Source: CALAGJ01 sp964293305
GTDB lineage: Bacteria; Bacteroidota; Bacteroidia; Chitinophagales; Chitinophagaceae
Direction: 5' to 3'
DNA length: 64,000 nt
Assembly (NCBI GenBank): GCA_964293305.1
Contig: CAXYYO010000002.1
Coordinates: 1 to 64,000, forward strand
The notes beneath the pieces were generated by a model that had not been told where the DNA came from, did not search any database, and saw only the letters and a program-made list of their open reading frames with translations. How positions within the stretch are numbered: position 1 is the stretch's first letter; every line of letters begins with the position of its first letter. Positions 50,697 through 60,139 of this stretch are shown piece after piece. The translations under genes were made by a program, and so were the position numbers.

Positions 50697-52136
50697 TTAT
50701 TCTCCCATCAAATGTATTATATGTGTGGCTATAATACCGGAATTGAAGCCTTGACTGATTTCTTTACCAGCATAATTTATAGCAATCAACTTGCCCTTTT
50801 CGTTAAATACAGGTGACCCGCTGGCCCCATGATAAGATGCTGCGTCATACTGTATTTCATATTTATCTGATATTTTTGAAACATGCCCATAATTAGAGGT
50901 TGTTTGTACTTTATCATGCAGAATAGATATTCCAAAGGGGAACCCAATAATTGTAATGGCATCACCTACATGAATATCATTTTTGTCACTGATAATTTCA
51001 TCGTCTTTTACAAAACCAGTTCCTTTAGGTAATACTTTATTCTTTGTTTGTATTAAAGCAAGGTCAATTTCTTTTTCTGGTGAAAAACGCAGCATATTGC
51101 ATTCAATTAAATTTTTCAAAGGCTCTTTTTTGTTTAGGGAAGAATCATTTAATAAAATTCCCATTTTAAAAGGAATGCCAACTACTTCAAGATCTAGATG
51201 CAATCTCCCTAAAAGGAGTTCCACCAAAGCAACAGTTTTTTTTGTTTCTTTTTTATCGATCTCAAGCCAACTCTCCCAAGGTACAGCTACATGCTTATTC
51301 GTTATTAATTCACCAGTGCTGCTTACGAAAAAACCTGTACCCGTAATTTGAAATGGCGATATAAGATTAAGCATCGAAGGATCTTTTTTGTAATCTGAAT
51401 AACTTACCCAATTATTACTATCACCATCTCCAATAATAAATAAGGTATCCTCTCCGTCTAAGCATGCCCTGTAAAAACTATTATAAACAAGACAAACTGC
51501 CTTGGCAGGGTCTGGCGGAAAGAAATAATTACAAATCGCTTCCAAATTCCAAACAATCAAGCCCACAAGCAATATTAGAATTATTGACCAATATAATAAT
51601 ACCGGTTTAACACCACAACCTGGCACTGCCTTCCAATTCAATGCCTGTGCATCTGCAAAAAAAACCTTATCCTTTCGGTTTACTTTATAATCCTGGTACC
51701 GGGGTATTTTAGTACCGTTTACATAAGTACCATTAAGGCTTTGATCGTATATATAATAATTGCATCCTTTTGTTATTTTTAAAACTGCATGGTTTCTACT
51801 TATCTTATTGCCATTGATTTGGATTGAATTGGTTGCTTCCGTTCCTACAGTCATTTCTTTTTTAACATCTGCAAGATTGGTAGGATATACGGGTACAAGG
51901 CTCCAGTCTAATCTGGTATTATCAGGAAAAACAAGCTGGTCGTTCCTGTTTATATTTACTTCCGCATTGCTTATAAGCTTTCCATTAACTTTAGTACCGT
52001 GGGTGCTTATATCCCGGTACGAGATAGCACCACTATCTGTTATTTTAATTTCACCATGGTTGCGGCTTACCTTTTCTGAGGAGTCGTCAATAATTATCCT
52101 GTTGTCTGGGTTTCTTCCAATTGTAATTATAAGCAT
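50697..52136 (-). CDS. Membrane trypsin-like protease with two FHA domains
   Basis: A 479-residue protein. FHA domain 1 (about 1-75: GRNPDNRIIIDDSSEKVSRN-H) and FHA domain 2 (about 85-165: SRNHAVLKI, NGTYVNGTKI) are cytoplasmic phosphothreonine readers. A transmembrane helix (about 178-200, LLYWSIILILLVGLIVWNL) leads to a periplasmic trypsin-like domain (about 215-479) with His in ITNKHVAVPW, Asp in EIDLALIQTK and Ser in YHGASGSPVFNEKG. The catalytic triad is intact. The layout suggests that phosphorylation inside controls proteolysis outside. It sits between PP2C and the Cys-repeat gene with short gaps (38 and 24 nt). Confidence 0.92.
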   Translation of the reverse strand: MLIITIGRNPDNRIIIDDSSEKVSRNHGEIKITDSGAISYRDISTHGTKVNGKLISNAEVNINRNDQLVFPDNTRLDWSLVPVYPTNLADVKKEMTVGTEATNSIQINGNKISRNHAVLKITKGCNYYIYDQSLNGTYVNGTKIPRYQDYKVNRKDKVFFADAQALNWKAVPGCGVKPVLLYWSIILILLVGLIVWNLEAICNYFFPPDPAKAVCLVYNSFYRACLDGEDTLFIIGDGDSNNWVSYSDYKKDPSMLNLISPFQITGTGFFVSSTGELITNKHVAVPWESWLEIDKKETKKTVALVELLLGRLHLDLEVVGIPFKMGILLNDSSLNKKEPLKNLIECNMLRFSPEKEIDLALIQTKNKVLPKGTGFVKDDEIISDKNDIHVGDAITIIGFPFGISILHDKVQTTSNYGHVSKISDKYEIQYDAASYHGASGSPVFNEKGKLIAINYAGKEISQGFNSGIIATHIIHLMGE

Positions 52137-52174
52137 ATTATTTAATTTAGTTTTATAATTGATTATTTTGAATT

Positions 52175-53338
52175 TTATTTTTGATCTATATCAGGAGGTT
52201 TGACTATTTCTTCGGCTTCATTCTTTGAACCTTCATCCTTTGTTAATTTTATTGAAGTATCTGGATTCTTCTGTTGTTTGCTTGGAAGTCTTTTCAAACG
52301 CCTTATTTCATCATCTTTATTTTTTATAGTAATAGAATCTCTCTTATGCAGCGTAGAATCCTTAATATGAATAGCACGCATTATATTAAAACTTTCGTTT
52401 ACTGAATTAAGCACTTTCTTCAAAGAATCAAGGGTAGTTTTTTGTGGCAGCGGGTTATCAACTTTCTGGTTAGATTTAAGAAAAATTATATACCCTATTG
52501 ACATCATTAATAATACTGTGAACCCGATAATAATTTGATTAGGTTGAAGTAATGAATCCCCTGATTTACTGCCGCCTGTTTTACATTCAATAACAGCAGC
52601 AGTAAGGTTATCGTGGCCGCCACCACTTTTAATGCCAATTTGATCAATGTTGTCAACAATGTATTTAGCAGTTTCCTCCACATTCCTATTTTTATATATC
52701 TTTTTGAGCAAATCCATTTCGGGAATTGCCCCTGATACACCATCAGTACAAAGTAAAAAACGGTCACCTTTTCTATAAGTCAGATTACTATGTATTTCCA
52801 CATTAACCTCGGCTCTTACTCCCAGGTACCTTGTTATAATATTTGCATCGGGAGACTGCCTTGCCTGCTCCTCTGTCATTACCCCTTTTTGTACCATTTC
52901 AAAAACACGGGAATGGTCGTTGGTACGGAATATTTTTTTGGCTGTGGGTACAAGCGGGTTTGTTTGTCTTAGTTGGTAAATGCGGCTGTCGCCTGCATGT
53001 GCCATAGTGGCTTTACCATTTTGGAGTATAATAGCTGTAGCGGTAGTACCCATGCCCTTTAAGTCAGCGTCGTTTTGGGCCCGCTCGTAAATAAGGTTAT
53101 TTGCTTTTTTAAAAGACTCCAATAAAGCAGTAGCGGCAGATTGGTATTGGTTAGTAAGAATATTGTCCAATATAATATTAACAGCCATTGTAGATGCTTT
53201 GGCACCCCCATTGGTGCCCCCCATACCATCGCATACCACTACAACCAGCCCCAGGTTTGTTTCTGCGGAACCGGCAAAATCCTGCTGCTCCTTCCGGCCA
53301 CCAATTTTGCCCTTTATTGAGAAAATAAATTGCTCCAT
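52175..53338 (-). CDS. PP2C-family Ser/Thr phosphatase, membrane-anchored
   Basis: A 387-residue protein phosphatase opposing the kinase next door. Metal-binding motifs are present: GGRKEQQDFAG, VVCDGMGGTNGGAKAS, AHAGDSRIYQLR, LLCTDGVSGAIPE and GGGHDNLTAAVIECK. A transmembrane helix near 275-297 (IIIGFTVLLMMSIGYIIFL) is followed by a coiled, charged tail of about 90 residues outside the membrane. Start 53338 (MEQFIFSIKGKIGG) gives the usual N-terminus and leaves 7 nt to the kinase stop. Confidence 0.93.
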   Translation of the reverse strand: MEQFIFSIKGKIGGRKEQQDFAGSAETNLGLVVVVCDGMGGTNGGAKASTMAVNIILDNILTNQYQSAATALLESFKKANNLIYERAQNDADLKGMGTTATAIILQNGKATMAHAGDSRIYQLRQTNPLVPTAKKIFRTNDHSRVFEMVQKGVMTEEQARQSPDANIITRYLGVRAEVNVEIHSNLTYRKGDRFLLCTDGVSGAIPEMDLLKKIYKNRNVEETAKYIVDNIDQIGIKSGGGHDNLTAAVIECKTGGSKSGDSLLQPNQIIIGFTVLLMMSIGYIIFLKSNQKVDNPLPQKTTLDSLKKVLNSVNESFNIMRAIHIKDSTLHKRDSITIKNKDDEIRRLKRLPSKQQKNPDTSIKLTKDEGSKNEAEEIVKPPDIDQK

Positions 53339-53345
53339 AAATTTT

Positions 53346-55640
53346 TTAATTATATTGTTTAAATACACTATCCTCAGACCTAATTAAACCTTGATCTCTT
53401 ATATAGGAAATCATTTTATTCGCTATTTGATATTTATCACCACCTCTTGACGCTTCTATAAAACTAATTCTTGCTTCGCCATATTCTTTTTCTCTGAACT
53501 GTTCAATGCCAAATTTGGTTTTGAAAGCTTTGGTGTCTGAGGAATTTTTATCCGCCCATCTGTGTGCGGCTGAATCGAGGTAATTTATAAATTGATCATT
53601 GCTTTGATTTAAATTGTAACCCCCTTTTTTATATAAATCAGCTATTGCAATATAAACGGGTATGCTATCAGGTGCGAAATGCAAACTACTTTTATAATAC
53701 TCAACAGCTTTTAAATAATTAGTATCTGTACCCTTGCCTTTTTCATATATGGCACCTAATGCAATCATGGCAGTTGTATTTTGATTATCAAACATCATAG
53801 CTTGCTCATAATGTGATTTTGCTTCTGCAAATCGGCCATTGCATTCATCAATTCTTGCGGTAAGTGTAAATGCATCAGGATAGTTTTGCTTTACAGATTG
53901 ATTCAGCCATTGGCGAGCATTTGCAGTATCTCCTGGTGATTTTTTTTCCAATAATAATGCTGAAAAAACGTATTGCGCCATGGGGTCGCCTCTATCTGCT
54001 GCAATACTGTACCATTTTACAGCACTGTCTCCATTTGATTTTTGATAAAGATTACCAAGTTTTGACATCGCAAAAACAAAGCCTTTATTTACAGCATTGT
54101 ATAAACAATCCTTAGCCTTAACAGTATCTCGTTGAAGGTTAAAACTTTTACTGCCTCCTATAAGATATAGATCGCTTAAATTGACCAGGGCTTCGGGGTC
54201 CCCTGCATCTGCAAGTTGCTTAATACTATTTAATGAAAGTTTATAATAGTTGTTTGCTTGTGAAGGACTTTTATCACTTGCCACAATTCCCTTACGCCAA
54301 TAAGCCATACCAAACCCAGAACTAATTGCCGCATGCGTATATTTCTGTCCACTATCAAAATCCCTTGTGGTGCCTAAACCATTATATGTAAGTTCACCGA
54401 GATAATAATTGGCAGGCCCTGAACCCAAAGCTGCTGCTGAGGTAAACATCTCAAATGCTGCTTTATAATCTGCCTCATAATAAAGCTGCAATGCATCTGT
54501 TAAATGAGACAGTTCTACAATTTTATTAGTGGCAAACTCTGTTTTTTTATTAACATCAGCATCCTTATAAAAATTTAACGCTCTATTATAATCACCCATT
54601 TTTTCTGCATTCACTGCAATACCAATAGAAAAACTATAATCCTTATTTTTTTTATGTTGCTTGTAAAACAGGATGCTGCTTGCTACTAATAAAACAATTA
54701 CGCCTGTAGCTGCCCATATAGTTCTTTTAGGTATTGAAAGTTTCCAGGATGGCGCCCAGCCCTTTAACTCACTTAAATTTTTTTTTAATGCCTTAATAAA
54801 GCTTATAAAAATATTTTTTTGATATACTTTATTAAAGGCCGCTAAAAATTCATCTACATTTTTAAACCTGTCGTTTTGGCTTGCTGCAGTAGCTTTTGAT
54901 ATACATTCATATTCCTTTTTCGATAGTTGTGGATTGAATGGCAATCTATTTCCCTTTTGCTTTTCTATTTCCTCATTGGTTCCGGTAAAAGGTAATTGCC
55001 CGGTAAGCATTTCATAATAAGTAATACCTAAAGCATATATATCGGTGCTTTCATTTATTTTATGTGTTGCTTTAAAATCAATCTGCTCTGGTGGGGCATA
55101 TTCAATTGTACCTATAAAATTACCTAATGTTTCCACCTCTTCTTTCATTTTTACGACGCCATAGTCTATCAGTTTTACTTTCTTTTCTAGAAGAAATATA
55201 TTAGCTGGTTTTATATCCCGATGTATTATTTTCCTAATATGCAAGTCTTTTAAACCTTTGCATACTGCTATAATTATATTTTTTGCTGTTTCAGGATCTA
55301 TTTTTTTTCCCAAACCTATTTTATTTGCTAAATCTTCACCTGCCAAGTATTCACTTATTAGGTAAAAAATGCCATCCTTTTCAATATAATCATGGCCTTT
55401 AAGGAGGTTTGTATGAATATTTTCAATAGTTATTTTGGATTCTCTTGTGAACCGAACAATTTGTAAGTTTCTATGCTTAACTTTTATGGCAACCGTATTT
55501 GATACCTTTTTTATATCATGCCATTTTGCATTTCCCTTAAATAAATTGGCCATTCCACCCAGGTTTATTTGATTTTTTAAATCATAAGGGTTAAATGTGT
55601 AATGGCCTTCTTTCCCAATAAGTTTTATTTCGGACTGCAT
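53346..55640 (-). CDS. Membrane Ser/Thr protein kinase with TPR/Sel1 repeats
   Basis: A 764-residue Hanks-type kinase. It has a Gly-rich loop (LGGMANLFKG), ATP-binding Lys53 (VAIKVKH), catalytic loop IIHRDIKPANIFL (Asp near 140), DYG in place of DFG (LIDYGVVK), and GTIEYAPPEQ in the activation segment. A transmembrane helix lies near 308-330 (TIWAATGVIVLLVASSILFY), then an extracytoplasmic array of Sel1/TPR-like repeats (about 335-740: GPANYYLGELTYNGLG, DPMAQYVFSALLLEKK). The repeats probably sense an envelope ligand and the kinase signals inward. It lies between the FHA gene (21 nt) and the PP2C gene (7 nt). Confidence 0.93.
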   Translation of the reverse strand: MQSEIKLIGKEGHYTFNPYDLKNQINLGGMANLFKGNAKWHDIKKVSNTVAIKVKHRNLQIVRFTRESKITIENIHTNLLKGHDYIEKDGIFYLISEYLAGEDLANKIGLGKKIDPETAKNIIIAVCKGLKDLHIRKIIHRDIKPANIFLLEKKVKLIDYGVVKMKEEVETLGNFIGTIEYAPPEQIDFKATHKINESTDIYALGITYYEMLTGQLPFTGTNEEIEKQKGNRLPFNPQLSKKEYECISKATAASQNDRFKNVDEFLAAFNKVYQKNIFISFIKALKKNLSELKGWAPSWKLSIPKRTIWAATGVIVLLVASSILFYKQHKKNKDYSFSIGIAVNAEKMGDYNRALNFYKDADVNKKTEFATNKIVELSHLTDALQLYYEADYKAAFEMFTSAAALGSGPANYYLGELTYNGLGTTRDFDSGQKYTHAAISSGFGMAYWRKGIVASDKSPSQANNYYKLSLNSIKQLADAGDPEALVNLSDLYLIGGSKSFNLQRDTVKAKDCLYNAVNKGFVFAMSKLGNLYQKSNGDSAVKWYSIAADRGDPMAQYVFSALLLEKKSPGDTANARQWLNQSVKQNYPDAFTLTARIDECNGRFAEAKSHYEQAMMFDNQNTTAMIALGAIYEKGKGTDTNYLKAVEYYKSSLHFAPDSIPVYIAIADLYKKGGYNLNQSNDQFINYLDSAAHRWADKNSSDTKAFKTKFGIEQFREKEYGEARISFIEASRGGDKYQIANKMISYIRDQGLIRSEDSVFKQYN

Positions 55641-55661
55641 AGCATTTCAGTGATTAAAATA

Positions 55662-56243
55662 TCAGGTATTTGTTGGTCTTTTTGAATTCAAAAATGTTGG
55701 ATCATCCCAAATTTTTTCTTGTGCTGGTTTTGAATCTATAAATCTTTCATTTTTTGAAAGGTTAAGGAGGTATTTATCTGCAGTAATCAGTTTAAGATAA
55801 TACTCTCCTATTTTTATAGTAACCTTATCCTCTATTGGTTCGCCAATACCAATACGTGCCCGTTTTCCATTTATAAAAGTGCCATTGGTAGAGGTATGGT
55901 CTGTAATTTGAAATACCCATGAATTTTGATCGTCCTCTTTTAGTATATTGATAGTTGCATGCTTACCAGTTACATGCTCTTCGTTTAATATAATTGAATT
56001 TTCAGCAGAAGTTCCTATTGTATTATTGCCCTGTCTTAATGGCCAATATTCCCCTTTTTCAGTTTTAGAAAATGATACAAGAAAACCCGCAAGGGTGTAA
56101 ATACTTTCGTGGTTTTTTGTGGTATTTTCTTCTTCCAAATCGCCTGGCATAGTGGCCCTTTTTCCTTTTGTCTCGCCAAAAATTGCTTCGCCACCGGGCT
56201 GCGTGGGCCCTTGTCTTACATTGTCTCCTGGTTGTGTTGCCAT
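55662..56243 (-). CDS. FHA-domain protein
   Basis: A 193-residue cytoplasmic protein. The N-terminal ~55 residues are Gly/Glu/Thr-rich and disordered, with two TQPG repeats and Thr residues suited to kinase modification (GKRATMPGDLEEENTT). The FHA domain covers about 70-165 (NNTIGTSAENSIILNEEHVT, TGKHATINIL, TSTNGTFINGKRA). It is likely the phospho-adaptor of the kinase/phosphatase pair, comparable in design to GarA-type proteins. It is the first gene of the close-packed FHA-kinase-PP2C-protease unit. Confidence 0.9.
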   Translation of the reverse strand: MATQPGDNVRQGPTQPGGEAIFGETKGKRATMPGDLEEENTTKNHESIYTLAGFLVSFSKTEKGEYWPLRQGNNTIGTSAENSIILNEEHVTGKHATINILKEDDQNSWVFQITDHTSTNGTFINGKRARIGIGEPIEDKVTIKIGEYYLKLITADKYLLNLSKNERFIDSKPAQEKIWDDPTFLNSKRPTNT

Positions 56244-56657
56244 AATTTTTTATTTTAATTTTAAATGGATAATAGTTTGAGCTATTTAAAATGCGGTTAA
56301 TGCCTGTAAGTAATAGAAAGTTTCTATCCCTGATGTGGGTATAACCTGTATATAGTCTGGCAACTATGCCATTCTCTCTGTTATACTCAGTGCCTGACTA
56401 TTAATATTCATAAGTCAGGCCGTGTATTACAGATTGACTGATAACCAATTGATACAACTCAAGTTGAGCAGGCAGGAACCAATCAGTATATTCACCACCA
56501 CTGTGTTTCATGGTATTGTTCCTAATTTTTTTTAAAAAATAAGCATATAAAAAATATACTTACTCTGGTTTAGAATGAAAAAGAACTGCATTTTACCAAT
56601 AACATTTCGGACATAACCTGCAAGCCTTAAATAAATAATCAATACACTTTTTTATGA
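56244..56657. other. 414-nt intergenic region with a possible short ORF
   Basis: It contains an 8-bp inverted repeat GCCTGACT/AGTCAGGC (56392-56420) without a T run. On the minus strand ATG 56511 to TAA 56401 gives 36 codons (MKHSGGEYTDWFLPAQLELY onward), which is tentative. The promoter for the FHA-kinase unit should lie here, but I find no clear -33/-7 pair. Confidence 0.35.
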
Positions 56658-58058
56658 TTATCGGCATAAATTAATCAGCTCTTTTACCTGTTCATTATCA
56701 GGCAAAAACTCCAATACTTTTATAAAATCTTTATTTGCCTCCTTATACTTTTTTTGTTGGCAATACATATACCCCCTAAAGTAGTATGCATTTACATTTG
56801 TTGGATTAAATTTAATCGATATAGTCATGTCATTAATCGCTTCTGTTTTTTTTGCAAGTTGCCATTTTGCCACGCCCTGATAGTAATAAGCCGTATCATT
56901 TTTGGGTTTGATTTTCAAAAGAGTCTGACAATCTTTTAGCACAAGTGCATAGCGTTCCAGAGCGGCATTATTGATAATTTTTTCAGTTAGAAAATATGAT
57001 TTGGGCTCATACATTCTTGATAATGCAGTATCTAATAAAATCAATCTTTTTTCCGGGTCTTCTGTCTGCATATATACAGAGTTCCAATTACTACGCACCA
57101 GTTCCTTGTATGCAGTTTTCTTCATATTAACCCAGCGATCCTGATAAGTTTGATATTTTTGAATTTGCCCGCCTGAAGCCCAGAACAAAGCAGTATATTC
57201 ATTTAACTGTTTAAATCGGTCAATATATTCAGGATGTGTTGCAGTGCTACCAAGAGATAGGTCTTGTATTTTGCTTTTTGCTATATCATTCAATACAATC
57301 TGTCCCATACTGCCTAAGGTTGGTCGTTGGATGGTATAAATTTTATTCATAATAGCTTCTGTACTTGATAGATCCATTGAACTGTTTGATGCTGAACTTG
57401 TTTGAATTGATTTGTTGAATTTTTTCTTCCAGATATTTGATGCCTCTCTTGGGTCGTAACCAGCTTTTACCATGAAGTACAACCCCACCCGGTCCGCCTG
57501 TGCCTCATTTGCAACACTATAGTTTGATCTGCTCTTATCCAAGAGTGCAAAGGGTAGCTGACTTAGAAAGACATTGGCGGTATTTGTATCCAAACGGGAA
57601 TTCTGTATTTTGTTTGTGACGGTTGTGTTGCCCATTGAGAAATATTTGTCAATAACTTCCTTAAAAATATTTGAAAACTTCTGAATAATAGCTTTAGACT
57701 TTTCATTTTTATCACTTTTTATTACCCTGTTTGCAGAGTGTTCATAAATAGCATGAGCTATTTCATGCCCAATAACCGCAGAGAATTCTGCTTCATTTTC
57801 ACATGTAAGTAAAAAACCTGTGTTTATAATTACAAGACCAGATGGAAAAGCGCATGCATTCCATTCATCATTATCCACGACAACAAAAATGAAATTAATT
57901 TTTTTTCGAGCATTTTCGGGTACCAATCGCAGTCCAATATCTGTTATAGCATTTTGTATGATTACACTATTTGTAATAGGTCCGAATTCAGTTGGTAAAC
58001 CAAACAAGGCAATTCGGTTCGCCTTATCTCCCCAGATTGAACCAATATAATTGTGCAA
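56658..58058 (-). CDS. M48-family metalloprotease with C-terminal TPR, apparently lacking its own start
   Basis: Zinc protease with HExxH in VIGHEIAHAIYEHSANR and a downstream Glu in NEAQADRVGLYFMVKAGY, followed by TPR repeats (about 370-460: AYYYQGVAKWQLAKKTEAIN). It resembles periplasmic BepA-type proteases. Such proteins are exported, but this frame has no ATG and no signal peptide. The 58058 start is a TTG inside continuous coding sequence. The same frame is open upstream through ITVSPDDERSFDQQYRDEDE to a single TAA at 58134-58136, directly behind the preceding exported gene. I infer that both are halves of one gene split by a nonsense codon. Confidence 0.8.
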   Translation of the reverse strand: MHNYIGSIWGDKANRIALFGLPTEFGPITNSVIIQNAITDIGLRLVPENARKKINFIFVVVDNDEWNACAFPSGLVIINTGFLLTCENEAEFSAVIGHEIAHAIYEHSANRVIKSDKNEKSKAIIQKFSNIFKEVIDKYFSMGNTTVTNKIQNSRLDTNTANVFLSQLPFALLDKSRSNYSVANEAQADRVGLYFMVKAGYDPREASNIWKKKFNKSIQTSSASNSSMDLSSTEAIMNKIYTIQRPTLGSMGQIVLNDIAKSKIQDLSLGSTATHPEYIDRFKQLNEYTALFWASGGQIQKYQTYQDRWVNMKKTAYKELVRSNWNSVYMQTEDPEKRLILLDTALSRMYEPKSYFLTEKIINNAALERYALVLKDCQTLLKIKPKNDTAYYYQGVAKWQLAKKTEAINDMTISIKFNPTNVNAYYFRGYMYCQQKKYKEANKDFIKVLEFLPDNEQVKELINLCR

Positions 58059-58133
58059 TTCATCCTCATCCCGGTACTGTTGGTCAAAGCTTCTTTCGTC
58101 ATCTGGTGATACTGTAATCTTTGTTGCCTGAAT

Positions 58134-58673
58134 TTAACCGGATGCATCCCATGTGCCCACAGCATCTGCCAGATCGCCCAGCTTCAACTCTTTAACATTA
58201 TTAAATTTTTTGCCAGCATAACCTGATCCTTTTTTGCCTGTAATTTGCCCTTTAGACCCCATCTTAATCTTTGCACCATCAATGATGACAATATCATCCT
58301 CTATGGCATCAATGCGGCCTTCATTTGTTTTAAAATTCTGCCCCCTATCCTGTAAAGTGTAGAGCTTGGATACTATGCTGTATTGATAAGTAGGAAAATA
58401 CTCCCCCTGTACCTCCACGTATATACCTGAAGTAAGGTTATCAAAACTTCCAGTAGTCTTATTTTTTATAACAACAGATTTATCATTATAGCTAAGTAAT
58501 TCCGCACTAATAGACTTATCTACAATAAAATTAATGATCATCAACTTGCTTTGATAATTAATGTCTAAAATGTATCCTCTTTTAGTAAATGACTGACCAA
58601 TATCTTTTACTTGTGCTGATGTAGTAGCAGTAAAAAGAATAATAAAAAGTACTGTCAATTTTAATTTAGTCAT
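58134..58673 (-). CDS. Exported N-terminal domain, probably first part of the split M48 protease gene
   Basis: A 179-residue product with signal peptide MTKLKLTVLFIILFTATTSA and a beta-rich body (ILDINYQSKLMIINFIVDKS, then GRIDAIEDDIVIIDGAKIKM), like small OB/SH3-type barrels. It ends at TAA 58134 after GTWDASG. The downstream frame is identical and continues without interruption into the M48 protease. As a stand-alone secreted protein it would be small and unremarkable; as the N-terminus of the protease it supplies the missing signal peptide. Start 58673 is preferred over 58700. Confidence 0.7.
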   Translation of the reverse strand: MTKLKLTVLFIILFTATTSAQVKDIGQSFTKRGYILDINYQSKLMIINFIVDKSISAELLSYNDKSVVIKNKTTGSFDNLTSGIYVEVQGEYFPTYQYSIVSKLYTLQDRGQNFKTNEGRIDAIEDDIVIIDGAKIKMGSKGQITGKKGSGYAGKKFNNVKELKLGDLADAVGTWDASG

Positions 58674-58763
58674 CAGGTTATCATGAATCCAGATTTTCAT
58701 TTTTTTTATTTGTAATTTAAGAGAGCATGGTATTAATTAGAAGGCCTTTTTTGTTTTTAAGAT

Positions 58764-59282
58764 TTAAAACTTAAAACCCACTCTGAGTGAAAGTGCTGAA
58801 AGACTTCCTCCAGTAAGCGAAGTATTTTCAAACTTTAGTGCAGCATCAATTTTTTCGCTGGCCGCATAACCAACCTGTGGGGCAATATAAAAACCGGAAT
58901 TACCTTCACCACCTATATTGGTGAAAATTCCCACCCCTAACTGAGCACCTAGAAAAAACCCTCCCGATGGATAAAATTTTGCACCTGCACACACTGGTAC
59001 AAAACCAATGGGCTCTACTGTAAAGTCTTCGAATGATTTTCCAAAATAATAAGCGTAACCTGTTAATGCGGTGGCACTTATCTTGTCACTAAAGGTATAT
59101 TCCAATTGACCACTTGCCCCAATACCAAAACTCCAAAAGTCTCCAAAATCGCCAATGGGCAATGATACGTTAGCACCCGTGTTGAAGGAAAGGCCTTCTT
59201 CTCTTGAACTGCCAGAATTGCCTTGTGCTATGGCTGTAACGGTAATCATTAGTGTTAAGGAAAGAATCAATGTTTTTTTCAT
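58764..59282 (-). CDS. Small outer-membrane beta-barrel protein
   Basis: A 172-residue protein with signal peptide (MKKTLILSLTLMITVTAIAQ) and alternating hydrophobic strands rich in Gly and aromatics (VSLPIGDFGDFWSFGIGASG, ATALTGYAYYFGKSF, FFLGAQLGVGIFTNIGGEGN). It ends in LSALSLRVGFKF with the terminal Phe typical of barrels. It is likely an 8-stranded porin-like or OmpA-like barrel. It lies 63 nt ahead of the protease region on the same strand and may be the first gene of the run. Confidence 0.85.
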   Translation of the reverse strand: MKKTLILSLTLMITVTAIAQGNSGSSREEGLSFNTGANVSLPIGDFGDFWSFGIGASGQLEYTFSDKISATALTGYAYYFGKSFEDFTVEPIGFVPVCAGAKFYPSGGFFLGAQLGVGIFTNIGGEGNSGFYIAPQVGYAASEKIDAALKFENTSLTGGSLSALSLRVGFKF

Positions 59283-60139
59283 TTTCTTGATTTTTTTAAA
59301 TTTAATATATTGTAAATCCAAATTTTTGATTTAATAATTCAACTCATTCCTTATGTATTCTTTAACTCTGAAAAATCTACATCCTTGCTAAAATTTATTT
59401 ACCATATCTCACGATTTCGATATCACAAAAACGTTTTTTTTATTTTTTAGATAACTTATTATGTAATTAAGAATTCTATTTTCTCTTTGGGAAATGCATT
59501 TTATTCAATACTCAATTTCCTTTTCAGTCTAATGCCTCCACTTGTCTTACAATGAAAATATAAATAATGGAATTGGATAGATCGATAATGCCTTTACATC
59601 CTTTCTACAAAATGGGAATTCCACTTTTATGGGCGAAACTCCCCATTGTTCAGGGTATAATACCTTTGTATAAAAAGCTTTATATCTTAAGCGGGATGTT
59701 GAACAAAACAAAGCAAGCATGCTGTCTTTTACCAACTCATCTTTGCATTTGCTTTGAAGCTGATCCCCAAAAAATAGGTAATTACTCTATTTCAGAAACT
59801 TTATTCAAAGAGCCGGATTGATATTCTTTGGTTATATAAACTTATGTGGCAGACTACTTAGGTATTTTTAGATTTGATATTGTTTTCTAAAGCGGGCCTA
59901 ATAGCTGATTGTGCAATAGTATGGAGGTCCTTTACGAAAGTTTGTACATAGGGTGTGTATCGGGAGAAAAAATAATTTTGAAATAATGAATTGTGGGTGG
60001 TTGTAAATTTGGGAAATAGAAATTTTAGGGATAATGGACATTTGTGTTGGAAAATTCCTTTGAAAATCAATCTGGTATTGGGATAAATATTCATAGGGGC
60101 AAAATTTTTCTTCGCCTCCATATATCTTAATTATTACCC
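59283..60139. other. 857-nt AT-rich region without recognisable gene
   Basis: Only short ORFs occur here (plus 59567-59821; minus 59858-60143), with compositions unlike real proteins and no family resemblance. I find no tRNA, repeat or terminator of note. It separates the signalling run from the LuxR-type regulators. Confidence 0.6.

Noticed and set aside
57962..58165. 67-codon minus-strand ORF beginning near the M48 gene
   Set aside because: Out-of-frame shadow of the continuous frame joining the exported domain and the M48 protease.
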